Origin: Asterias amurensis | Lineage: Eukaryota; Echinodermata; Asteroidea; Forcipulatida; Asteriidae | DNA length: 64,000 nt | Assembly: GCF_032118995.1 (NCBI RefSeq) | Contig: NC_092650.1 | Coordinates: 20,894,501-20,958,500 of the forward strand | Direction of reading: 5' to 3' | Made by a program: the position numbers and the translations under genes | Part shown: positions 38,429 to 51,300 of the stretch, one piece after another | How positions within the stretch are numbered: the stretch's first letter is position 1 | Layout: every line of letters begins with the position of its first letter | Notes under the pieces: model-generated | The model's input: the letters and a program-made list of their open reading frames with translations, nothing else | Told to the model about the DNA's origin: nothing | Databases searched by the model: none

Positions 38429-38594
38429 GTATTCCCCTATTCAAGGAAATATGAACCAGGCTTCGGTATTCCCCTATTCAAGGAAATATGAACCAGGCTT
38501 CGGTATTCCCCTATTCAAGGAAATATGAACCAGGCTTCGGTATTCCCCTATTCAAGGAAGTATGAACCAGGCTTCGGTATTCCCCTATTCAAGT
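38413..38594. repeat. 37-bp tandem repeat, five units
   Basis: Units begin with GAACC at 38416, 38453, 38490, 38527 and 38564, essentially identical, so the array is recent. Each contains GAACCAGGCTTCGGTATTCC then CCTATTCAAGGAAATAT. The first unit overlaps the end of the adjacent MITE family H copy. Confidence 0.92.
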
Positions 38595-39294
38595 GGTCAC
38601 ATACAACAGAAGCATTTATGTACAGCATCGTTGAAATTACTAGCTGGGCAGAAGGTAGAAAATTGCCCTTGATCTAGCAGTTAATTATATTAAGATACAT
38701 TGTTGTTAACAAAATAGTGTATACTTAAATCAAGGGAGTGAAAGAAAAATGAATACTGAATAGGTGAAATGTTGTCATTGTGTTCATTTTTTCAATCAAT
38801 GGACCTACCCATCAAGCTTTTTCATGAATTAACAAAATACAATTTGCTAATGTGTGCCCTACCAGCACATAATTCTGTCACAAAACAAATCCTGGTACAA
38901 AACATTTTACCAAGCTGCCGCCATTTGGCTAGCTGCATTGTTAGTGTGCGACACAATGTGCCGCTAAGGACCAAGATTTAATTAACCATTGAAAGCAGTT
39001 CTAGGCAGGGCTTGGCAGGGCCTCATGAAGTGGTCTATTAGATTAACTATCACATCAAATCTTGCATTTGATAAAATCATCATCGAGGTAGAGAAAAAAA
39101 GGACCCGCAAGACAGATTTCATATGGGGGGTTTACTAAACAACTCTTATCATTCATCACATTTTATAATTCAGCCGAGATAAAAATGAATTTATGCATCC
39201 GGTAAATGTATTTTTGATTTTGAGTTTAGTCTGGAGCTGTTGTTGAATTACAAATAGATATATTTAGTCCTCCGGGATGGTCCCCGACCCTTCA
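38595..39294. other. 3' flank or 3' UTR of cytochrome b5
   Basis: Lies immediately beyond the b5 stop on the - strand. No clear - strand AATAAA close to the stop was found, so the UTR end is undetermined. Confidence 0.35.
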
Positions 39295-39376
39295 TCAGTT
39301 TCCAGCAATGTAGAAGCGGTAAAGAAGCGCAACACCGAGGGCGACGATGGTTGGAATGATCCACTGGGCTAAATTA
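39295..39376 (-). CDS. CYB5: Cytochrome b5 exon 6 (membrane anchor and stop)
   Basis: Acceptor CGTTACAG; T completes Ser104, then [26 protein letters not shown] and TGA at 39297-39295. The hydrophobic segment followed by Tyr-Arg is characteristic of the b5 tail anchor. Confidence 0.93.
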
Positions 39377-42300
39377 CTGTAACGAAAAGATTCAAACAAA
39401 GTTTTAGTTTTGGTTCATTTATTCCGTCCAGGGTAAGGCAATAGTGAAAAAGAAATGTCATCAAAGCGGTGTGCCCTCCAAGACCTCGCCAATAAATCGC
39501 ATACTTGTACATGTAAATATATATATTACAAAAATATACAACAAATATATATTACAAAAATATTTTTCAAACAGAAACTTTGATTGGCTATCATTTTCCC
39601 GTTTTTTTTTTCTGGATCCTTCCCTTAATCCCTTTCCCTTCTTTTTTTCTATAAATGGATATATGTATTTGTTTGTACTTATTTATGCCTCTGAAGAAGG
39701 TCCAGTTTGGATCGAAAGCTAAAATATAAGTTTGAGTATTACAGTACAAGTTTTAATTTTTTGAAAACAAAAGCATACAGCAGCCACAGCCAGGAACACC
39801 GGGGGGCTAACCCCTTCTCATTTCGTTTAGTACACTGGGTTCTTCTACATGTATTACACAACACATTGGACCAACGGCTATTAGTCCCATCCGAAGGACG
39901 AAGCAATGGTAAAGTGTCTTGCTTAATTAAGGACACAAGTGTCACGGCTGGGGATTCGAACCCACAGTCTGCTGATCAGAAACACCAGAGTTTGAATTCA
40001 GTGCTCTTAAGTGCTCGGTCACGACACTTCCACATTCCATAAATTAAGCCCTACACACAGAAGAATTGAGAACGTTTAGTTTAGTCATCTACTACCAAAC
40101 CTCGCGAGTGATCGATCACTCTGCGCCATTTTTTCCAAGCATGCCTTGCTTACTCAACCCCATGGTATAGGTTCATTAATCTAGCATGTTTTAATAAGCC
40201 CTGTGGCCAATCGCAAACCTATGCACGCCGGCTCAAGTACATGGGGGAACTCGCAAAAGAGGCATCCAGTCAAAGAGCAACTGGTCCCCTCTTATTCTTC
40301 TTTGATAATGTGATAACTCCAAGGGTGACCGTGTAAAAAGACGATTCGTTTGAAACATGCAAACTATTCTAAGCATCCTACATACAAGCACAATGCAAGC
40401 GCTCAAAAGTTTTTAAAAAAGGTAAAAAACAAAGGGGGCAATCAGTGCTGTTTGTTTTTAGTACATCCCATCAGACGATAGTGACGAGAGGTATGAATCA
40501 GCGTGGTGCCCATGGTTGGACATGTCAACTACCTCGTTTATATCTCATGCTATTCTTTTACTGGATTACCCTTCATTTTTATTTGATGATACCTCACATT
40601 TGCTTCTGTCCCAACATATTATTACATTCTATGACCTTTGACCCTTTTCTGGCTACGATTACATCAGACACTGAGTGTCTGCTGCCAAAAGCAGTGCAGC
40701 AGCATGGCTTAAACAAAAAATATTAGGGAAAAAAACATGGGTACCAGCAAAAGTGAATCTTTGTGCCACTCAAAACCCTAGTCATGCCATGCTATTGTCA
40801 ACCATGTAGAGTTTCACTGTTATTAACTATTACTGTACATCGACTCAAAAGGGTTCGGGTATCTTTTTGTAAGAGACAAAACACAATGTTCACAGATTTA
40901 TATTAAACTTTATACGGCTCGAAGATATTGATGGTAGAAAGCTTCGCTTAAAGGAACACGTTGCCTTGGAACGGTCGAGTTGGTCTTTGAAAAGCGTTTG
41001 TAATCGTTTTTTATAAAATGCATATTGGTAGAAAGATGTTGTAAAAGTAGAATACAATGATCGACACAAACATGCCTCGAAATTGCGTGATTTTCCTTTT
41101 ACCTTGTCGACTAACACGTCGGCCATTTATGGGGGTCAAAATTTTGACTCCCATAAATGGCCGACCATGTTAGTTCGCACAGTAGAAGGAAAACCACGCA
41201 ATTTCGAGGCAAACTTGTGTGGATCATTGTATTCTACTTTTAAAACATCTTTCCAACCATATGCATTTTATAAAAAACGGTTACAAACGCTTTTGTTTAG
41301 ACCAACTCGTCCGATCCAAGGCAACGTGTTCCTTTAAAATATTACTTGCTAAGGTGCTGTAGTTTTTGAGAAATGAGTAAAACAATGTCACCCACATAAA
41401 TTGTCTCAGAGATAATCAGAGATAATCATGTATGTAGATTTTACCAGTACATGTACTTATTTCTCAAATACTACAGATAATTTGTCGTTGCATCAGGGAT
41501 AAAGAGAGAATACAGTTTGTTTGTTTACCCTTAACAAATCGAGAGGTTAACACTACAAAAGATCACATTGGATGCTCTTTTATAAAAAAAAAAATTGGGC
41601 GTGCTGCTGTTTTTCCAGTTTCTGTATAAAAATTGTGACTCATGCAGTGACTTAAATTGGTTTGACTTGCACACTTACAGTAGGACTATTCAAATTATAG
41701 TAGAGTCTTACGTTTCGCTTCAGGGAAACCTAACAATAATCATCAACCTGCAACACGAACCTGAACCTCAAGCCAACAGTCACAAATAAACGGTGAAAAA
41801 GTAACGTAAGTAAGTTAAAGGCAGTGGGCACTATTGGTAATTACTCAAAATAATTATTAGCATAAAACCGTACTTGGTTTTGAGTAATGGGGAGCTGTTG
41901 ATAGTGTAAAACATTGTGAGAAACGGCTCCCTCTGAAGTAACGTAGTTTTTGAGAACGAAGTAATGTTCCACAAATTTGATTTAGAGACCTCAGAATTAG
42001 ATTTTGAGGTCTCGAAATCAAGCATCTGAAAGCACAAATTTTCACAGGTTTGTTATTGTATGCATATGTTGAGATACACCAAGTGAGAAGACTGGTTTTT
42101 GACAATACCAACAGTGTCCAGTGTCTTTCAAGAAAACGAACAGTCGAACTACTCAGGAAGAAATATAAATGGCACAAATTTAAAAGAACATATAAGACAA
42201 CATAATAATTTGTTCAGTAAAATACATGTACGACAAATGAACTGACAACTTAAAACAAAACAAACTTGAACTAAAAAACAAAACAAATAAATACACATGA

Positions 42301-45300
42301 CTGCGTCACCTACTTGTACATACAAGACATATTCTTTGAAACACTAAATCTAGCGTATCATCAAACAAACAAAATGTTACATAAAAGTAAATACTAAATT
42401 AAGTTTTTATTTAGACAGGGTAGCCTTTCAACTGCTATCTATGAGGACCCTGTGCACACAGCTGAGCACAAACAGTGACAAAGGTAAAACAGTGAAAATG
42501 AGAAGCAATGAGAAAAGCAATGAGTCAATAGCAGAACACAGAGTGTAAAACAAACACAAAAATCATACAAGGTTAGACGAAAAAATCACCAACATCAAAA
42601 CTTTACTTCTAAACATGACGTGACATACAAAACTACCCTATGATTATGAATGCGAATGCAAAACAAATCTTGACGGCACAAATTTGCAACAAATATTTTG
42701 CATCAGTTGACATGAACTGAACTCTTGAGAAACATTCGCTGCAAAAACAGCTCGGTGCCGTCAATTTTTTATAAAAATTGCATTCGCATGAACCTGACTT
42801 TTATACCAGCACATTATCTATTTCTAAGACAAAGACATTATCTAAGTCTAAGACAAGACTTTATACCAACACATTATCTATTTCTAAGACAAAGACGTTA
42901 TCTAAGTCTAAGACAAGACTTTATACCAACACATTATCTATTTCTAAGACAAAGACATTATCTAAGTCTAAGACAAGACTTTATACCAACACATTATCTA
43001 TTTCTAAGACAAAGACGTTATCTAAGTCTAAGACAAGACTTTATACCAACACATTATCTATTTCTAAGACAAAGACGTTATCTAAGTCTAAGACAAGACT
43101 TTATACCAACACATTATCTATTTCTAAGACAAAGACATTATCTAAGTCTAAGACAAGACTTTATACCAACACATTATCTATTTCTAAGACAAAGACGTTA
43201 TCTAAGTCTAAGACAAGACTTTATACCAACACATTATCTATTTCTAAGACAAAGACGTTATCTAAGTCTAAGACAAGACTTTATACCAACACATTATCTA
43301 TTTCTAAGACAAAGACATTATCTAAGTCTAAGACAAGACTTTATACCAACACATTGTCTATTTCTAAGACAAAGACATTATCTAAGTCTAAGACAAGACT
43401 TTATACCAACACATTGTCTATTTCTAAGACAAAGACATTATCTAAGTCTAAGACAAGACTTTATACCAACACATTGTCTATTTCTAAGACAAAGACATTA
43501 TCTAAGTCTAAGACAAGACTTTATACCAACACATTGTCTATTTCTAAGACAAAGACGTTATCTAAGTCCAAGACAAGGTTAACCCCTGACCTATACAGGA
43601 ATATGAACATGCATTTCTAACAAAAGAAAAAACTCTTTGAGTTATACATGCACATTATATACATGTATGTATTACAAAAGGAAAAACTAATGAATTACAT
43701 GTAAATATGCACATTATCTACACACGTTTGTCTGACAAATGAAAAGCTCTTGACTTATTACCAGGTACGTTATCTACATTTTCTAACAAAAGGAAAAAAA
43801 AAAAAAAAAAAAAAACACTTTGAAAGATCCAAGTGAAATTTGAACAAATGAATCGAGATGGTGACTCACATTGACACGGGGCATCAGACTTGATATGACA
43901 TTAAGAGAGAGAGCAGCTACTGAGAAAAAAATACATACAAAAAAATAAAAAAAGTGAAAAGCTGCAAACATCAGAATTTGATGAAAAGTGTGTTTGAACG
44001 AAAAGATGAAAAAAAAAAAGCAAAACACAAATATTGTGTGCATCCCTGTGGAGACATCTTTTGTTCTTTCCTTTTCCCCTGTAGTTAAGAACCTCCCATA
44101 GACTTTTCACACAAAATCCCTTGAGAAGCACCCCAATCTTTTGAATTAAAAAAAGTTGTTTAGTTCATCGTTAGATTTTTTTAACCTGTTATTCTTAAGC
44201 AGGCGCACAAACACGACTGCGTTACACACCCTTAGTCGTATACAAAACAGCAAGTTGGAAAACTGGCTTTCAGACACTACCCAAAAAGGATATCTTGTCA
44301 GACAATTGGCTTTCATAACTAATTCCAACAGCAAAAATCCCCTTGCTTTACCACCTGTATTTGTGTTTTTTTATCAGATGGCTAAATTCATTCACTGCTG
44401 AGTTTATTCATTTATTCATTTGTTCATTTTTATTTTAAAATATCAAACAAAGTCTGATGACTAAAAAATATTCAGCTAACAAAGAGTGACATCAAAAACA
44501 AAGTGATGTAAATTAAAATGAATCAGAGGTATAATATGAGGCATGATGGTGGATTGTGGAATGGTTTAAAGGAACTGAACACTGTTGGTAATTACTCAAA
44601 ATAATTGTTAGCATAAAAACCTTACTTGGTACGAGCAAAGGAGAGCTGTTGATTTCTCACAAAACATTGTGAGAAACGGCTCCCTCTGAAATTACATAGT
44701 TTTTGAGAAAGAGGTCCTTTCTCACTCAAGTAATAAAGACTTCAGCTGAAGCCTTTTATTACGCACACAAATTGTGTAACATGTGTGTTTGTTCATTCAC
44801 TATTCTCTTGCAAGCAACTTCAACGACTAGATGAGTCCAAAACTTTTGAAGACTTGTTATTTTGTGCATATATTGGGATACACAAAGTGAGAATACTGGT
44901 CTTTGACAATTACCAATAGTGTCCAGTTTCTTTAATGATTGTGTTGTTAAAGCATTGCCTTAAAGCCATTATACACTTACGGAACAGGAAAAAAATAAAA
45001 GTTCACAGATTTACAGATAACTTACAGGGTTTACAGAAGGTAATGGTAAAAGACTTCTCTTGAAATATTATTCCATGAAATGCAAACAATTATCAATTCT
45101 CGACATTGAGAAATACGGATTATAGTAAACACATGTCATGACACTGCGAAACGTGCAGAAACAAGGGTGGATTTTCCCGTTATTTTCTCCCGAATCCGAT
45201 GACCGATTGAACCTAAATTTTCACAGGTTTGTTATTTTATATATAAGTTGTGACAGACGAAGTGTGGACATTACTGTTTACCGAAAGTGTCCAATGGCTT

Positions 45301-48300
45301 TAAGTAAAACTGCCACATGTGCCTGTTTGCAATAAGCAGTCGAGAAAGAAAACAAATCACAAAACTGAGACGAACTTTTCTGATTAAACAATGCAATGAT
45401 TGTGAATCTACATGAAGTAAACATAAACTTTATGCTAAGAGCAACCAGCAATGTTTGTGTTAACTTATTTGCATGTACCAGCATTAGTGACAACTGCTTG
45501 GAAAACACACAACTGCTGGTAATTGTATATAAAGTTAAAACAAAGCCCCTCTTTCTAGATCATGCATTGACCGAGTAGAATTTGGGGATTTGTAAATGGA
45601 CGTCAATGTCTTTCTATACATACCCCTGCCCCAACTATTTATCAAAATAAGTATGCCCTTGGCAAACCCCTAGCGATATAATTAACTGATGTGATTATAT
45701 CTTTCTAATTACTTGCAAAAACAACTTGACATATTTCATTTACCTTATTGTCTTTAAAGGCATTGGACACTATTGGTAACTACTCAAAATAATTATTATC
45801 ATGGGGAGAGGTTGATAGTATAAAACATTGAAGTGACGTATTTTTAGAGAAAGATGTAATTTTTTACAAGTTTGATTTTGAGACCTCAGATTTAGAATTT
45901 GAGGTCTTGAAATCAAGCATCTGAAAGCTCACAATTTCGTGTGACAAGGGTGTTTTTTTTTTCTTCATTATTATCTCGCAACTTCGACGACCAATTGAGC
46001 TCAAATTTTCACAGGTTTGTTATTTTATGCATATGTTAAGATACACCAACTGTGAAGGCTAGTCTTTGACAATTACCAATAGTGTCCACTGCCTTTAAGG
46101 GTCTGGGTACTTTTTGTAGGACACAAAACACAACGTCCACAGATTTACATTTAACTCAAACACTTTTTGAAAATAATGATGTTAGAAAGCTTCCCTTAAA
46201 ATATGACTTGCTTAGGTGCAGCAGTTTTTGAGAAATTAGTAAAACCAGTCACAAAAATAATTTTAGTCTGCATGCAAAACGAATTTTTGTGACATTGTTT
46301 TACTCATTTCTCAAAAGCTACATGTACATCACCTCAGCTAGTAATATTTAAAGATAATGTAAAGCTTTCTACTATCATTTTCTTCAAACGGTGTAACTTT
46401 AAAAATAAATCCATGGACATTGTGTTTTGTGTTACAAAAAGTTCCTGAATCCTTTAAGACAAAACATAATTTAGCTTTGCATGGGGGTGGATAGTTAGAA
46501 TAAACTACAAACAAAAGTAAAATTGCAGGTACAACCAGGTAATAGAACTCTGTCGCAGAATTGTTGGCACTGAAAAGAGCTGCAGCCGATTTTTCACAAA
46601 ACGCTAAGATCTCGAACTAAGGATTTATCCTAAGGTTTACATCCTACAGATTAATCCTAAGTAAGGAAGAGTTTGGTGAAACCGACGGCAGGTTTGTTTT
46701 TTGTTCTATGCCACGTATCTTTAGATGGAAAGTATACATGTACATAGGTTTGTTTTTTATTCTATGCCAGCTATCTTTAGATGGAAAGTATACATTTGGA
46801 GAATCATTTTCTTCAAAGTAATGTGGTTATGGAAAATGTATCAGTTTTTAACGCCAACAACTTGAATCTGTAAAATGTTTCTGTCTGATACATTGCTCAG
46901 GTTTTGTACTCTATTATTAACTTTTCTTACCGCATGGACATATATGTAACTGCTCTGGAGATTTGGCAATATCTAAAAAACACAACGACCTCTTGAATTG
47001 AAAATTTTACCTAAGTTAGTTTTATGTATAAGATTATCCTGTAAAAATGAATATTTTTCAAACACTCTTTTGAGTAAAAAAAAAAAGAAAAGACATACAG
47101 GAAATATACCCATAACACATGTGATGAAAAAAGTTGTGATGATAAGGCAAGAACAAAATAAATGTTTACTGTCCTGCCTTTTTGAAAAAAGTAAGGGGGA
47201 GAGCCTTTTTTTTATAGCTGGCCGACACACTTTGCAAAAAATGACTGGCTGGGATATTTTTTCAAAATTAAATGTTTTGTTCTGGGATTGTTTACAATTA
47301 ATATATCTTCTTCTTCTTTTTTCGCAAAAAAAAGGAGGCGGCCCCTGAACAGAAAGTGCAAAACATGTTTTTTTTTTTTTTGATTAGTTGAACTGTGTCT
47401 ACTCAAGGTCAAGTCTAAAGCAGAATGATTAGAATGCAGTAAGAGAGCGCAAAATTAAGAGCCAGTGGAATCATGTCACAGGACTGGAATGATTATTAGC
47501 AGTGCCCGAGCAAGGGCTGAGGCAATCGGTGTGAGCTCTGATTGTTAAAAAAGCAGATGGTCTCAGTACAGGTTTTTTTTTAATAACGATTCTGAATCAG
47601 TGTTGTAGCTACACCAATTTCAGGGGTGGGCTCTAAATCCAACTTAGTCTCTGAAGGGCAAATGGTTCAACAAAATTATTTATGTTTAGATGTGGGGGGC
47701 CATCATCGCCAAAGGGAAATCTGTGGGAAATCTGTGCCTGGCAGCACAGTGTATTTTGCTTAGAGTGCTTGGCGACAATGTGTTAGTTCTGGGCAAGCCC
47801 ACCCAGCACTGCAGCTACAACACTGTTCATAATCACAACAATGTGGGTGACATGCTTCCAGAGGGAAAAAAAAAAGGGGGAGGGAAATTGACGGCTAGTA
47901 CCATTTTGATTCGACCTGATTTGTCCGACTGTTTTCACCACTGGAAAGGAGATGGAAATGCAAAGACGTGAACACAAGACTAGATACAATGAAAAGGGCC
48001 TGTCTCTCAGAAATTTCTTCCAGATCAAAATGAAGACAATCCGCAGGGCTAAATAAAAGTAATAATAAATGTCAATCACAGCCCGAAGGCCGTCTCAAAG
48101 CGCTTCCAGCATTATTACCCCTGGTCACTAGGCCTTAAACCATCCCAGCTCCCTGGGGAGTAAACAGCTGAGTTCTAAGCTAATCATTCACATAAGGTAT
48201 CTCTGCCCTCAAAGGTACCCATTTACCCCTGGGTGGAGAGACAATATAGAAATAAACATTAAAGTACCATAAGTCTTCGCCAGATAGGTCGTGGCCAATA

Positions 48301-51300
48301 CATAAATTTTTGCCCTTTGAAATGCTGCTGCAGTTTATACGCTTGGGCGGCTTATAATATTGTTATAGTAGATGAACAAAAACCAGTGTCACTTTTCTAA
48401 GAAAAAGATTGTTTTTAAAGTATTCTACATGAAAACACTTTTGTTCTTAAATGAGAACAAACATGGTGCAAAACATGCCTGTGTGATGTAATGGTGTTGA
48501 CAAATGTTGAAAATCCTAACAGTAAACTCATCTTCGTCTTTCGACGACTGAGCCGAGGAGTTGTGAAACTTTTGCCCCAATTATTGTTATACTCGATTTA
48601 ATTTTGATTTTCCCTTGTCTCATTCTTATGCTGTGCAAACACACACAACTCCGCGGCATGTATTGTTCAGAACGCTGTCTATATACAACGCATTTACTAT
48701 GGCGTGGCAGCTGGTACCCAGAAGACAGCTATTTCACAATGATATTGTCCATGTCATTTCACATAGTTAAATTCCCCCATTTCAGTTAAACATATTAATT
48801 TACCAACTGCAACAAAATGGTTGATAACTGTGTCATCAAACCACACATGGAAGTTAAAACAGCTCGGGAAGAAACAAATGACAAAACTGTACCATCTATT
48901 GGCTAACCAAATGTAGACTAAAAATATACTTCAAGCAAACAGACATGTGGGGGCTCCACTTAAAGGATTTGGGTACTTTTTCAAAATGTACACAGATTTA
49001 CATTAAACTTACAGGGTTTGAATATAATGATAGTTAAAAGCTTCCCTTCAAATATTACTTACTGAGGTGCTGTAGTTTTTGAGAAATGAGTAAAACAATG
49101 TCATGAAAATACGTTAATGCTTAAAATAATTTTGGTCTATTTTCATGACATTGTTTTACTAATTTCCCCAAAACTACAGCACCTCAGCACGTAATATTTT
49201 CAGGGAAGCTTTCTAATATCATTATCTTCAAACTGTGTAAGTTTAGTGTAAATCTGTGGACATTGTGTTTTTTGTCCTACAGAAAGTACATAATGTACAC
49301 CCTTTAACTGATTTGGGCTATCGACCCATTTGGGTCGATAGCCCAAATCAACTGTCACCAAGGGCACGTTGACGCCTACTCCTGGGGCTGAAACACAGTT
49401 ACCCCCTTCACAGTCTGTAAGGATGTTGGCATGGGTTTCATCCACTAGTCAGGGGTTTCCCTTAACTTTTGTTTTTCAATTGCCCGGCGAGCGAGTCAAC
49501 CAAAATTCTTGATCGTCCGCAGGATTTTTCACTAGCCGCATGTATTTATACTTAAAGTTCAAAAGGAAAAAAACAACAACAAAAAACATGGAAGTAAAGT
49601 CCTGCTAAAATTGCTTTTTTGGAGGATGTTATATCTATATTTTTACCTTAAATTATCCCTTTTCCATCAACAACAACTTTAATGACTTTGTGTAGTAGCC
49701 TGGCTGCTAGAGCAGAATGCACTACCTCCCCAACTTAAAATTACTTACGATAAAACCTGAACATAATCCAATATGGTTTTGTATGATACAGTAACAATAC
49801 TTTGTATCAAAGTGCCTTTCACTACATGTAATACTATGTGTTCCATTCCTGACACACCCTCAACTTCTTAGGAGTATGCAGCATCAGCAGCTAAATCTGT
49901 GTACGCTGTCAGGGATGTGATAGGCTGTTAAAAAAAAACTGAACTCTGAGCGCAAAGCGCAAAAGCATGCAAGCTCAAAAACTTGCGAGTATGAAGCCCA
50001 ATATTAACATTAATCTTTGGTTTTAAAATCCCCACTCCGCAATCTGGGGCGTTTTATTATATGGTTAACCGTTACACCTCCATTTCTTTTAGAATTTGAT
50101 CTTGGGATACGAAAAACGGAGATTGCTGGATGACGATCATTGAAAACCTGCGATGCAAGATGAAGTATAATAACCAAGGCAGCGACCGGCAAGAGAGAAC
50201 AATTACACATTTACATGGGATGTGGATATACTGCAAACACATGTTAGTGCCATAGTTTAAGCAAAATCTCAAGTTAGGACAAGTTACTCGTCCTAACTTA
50301 GGACTAGCCATACGTTTTTACAATCTCCAAGGAATAGTTCTCATTTTCCTAACTCATGCCCCCTGGTGCCCTTGAAATGCTTGTGACAGTAGAAATTCAC
50401 AATTTTCTCAAAGGGTGAAAATACCTTGGTGCCCCTTGTCCTTTTTTTCAATAATGAAGTTTTCAGGCCTTTGATACACTGCATGGCTGTAGTACCAATC
50501 AAAACAACAGTGAAAATGGTATTGGATGGTCACATAGTAGGAGGGTTAATAGTGCGCAGAAAAAGAAACCAGAATGATGAAAAATGAAAAGTAACCATTT
50601 AACGAGTTATGAACCAACCTTCCTGAAGAACCCGAGTCCGGTGCGACAGGTCCTGTGTTAGACTGCAATTTAAAAAAATAGTCATTCGTAAAATTGACAG
50701 CTTTGAACTCAAAACTGAAATTGAAAACATCTTAAAATAAATCTCAGAAGTGGTTTTCACTTTTTCTGTGCATTTTCAAAATGGAATTAGAATGTCCTTA
50801 ATTTCTAGATTTAGATGTTTCTTATACTAATCATTGTTTAGTTAGAGTGGTACAGGTAGATAATGAGAAATTGTTAACATCGTACGAGAGCAATAACATG
50901 GTTGCTGTACACTAGTTGTAAGCTTTTTTTATATAAAATAATTAATCTATTAATTTATTTGAGTTTGAGCTATTACTTTGAAAAATAGTGGTAAGGGTCT
51001 TGTAAGTGAGACAAGGCAATGCTTTACAGGCAACTTGTAGGCAACCAACTGCAGTGCATGCTAAGGAACCATTTTTGTACTGGTAGCACATGAGTAATTT
51101 TTCAAACAATGTCTTGCGATGCCCACGAAAAATACGAGATAATTAAAATGTAAATGGATTCTCCTTTTGGAGATTGCCTGTAAATTGCCTTGTGTGACGT
51201 ATGGCCCTCAAACATTTCACATTTTATTCTATTAATTGTGAAATAAGTTTTCAAGAGAAACTCCAAAAATAAACTTCAGTAGCTGTATCTTTCATGACTC

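Noticed and set aside
42796..43577. CRISPR-like array
   Set aside because: There are no unique spacers; the whole 60-bp unit is repeated, and the host is an animal.
42725..43620. Two overlapping ORFs of 285 and 280 codons on the + strand
   Set aside because: They are produced by the 60-bp satellite, whose unit is a multiple of three without stops in two frames. The predicted proteins are pure repeats.
43783..44131. Phe-rich reverse ORFs resembling membrane proteins
   Set aside because: The hydrophobicity is due to A/T homopolymer runs read in reverse.
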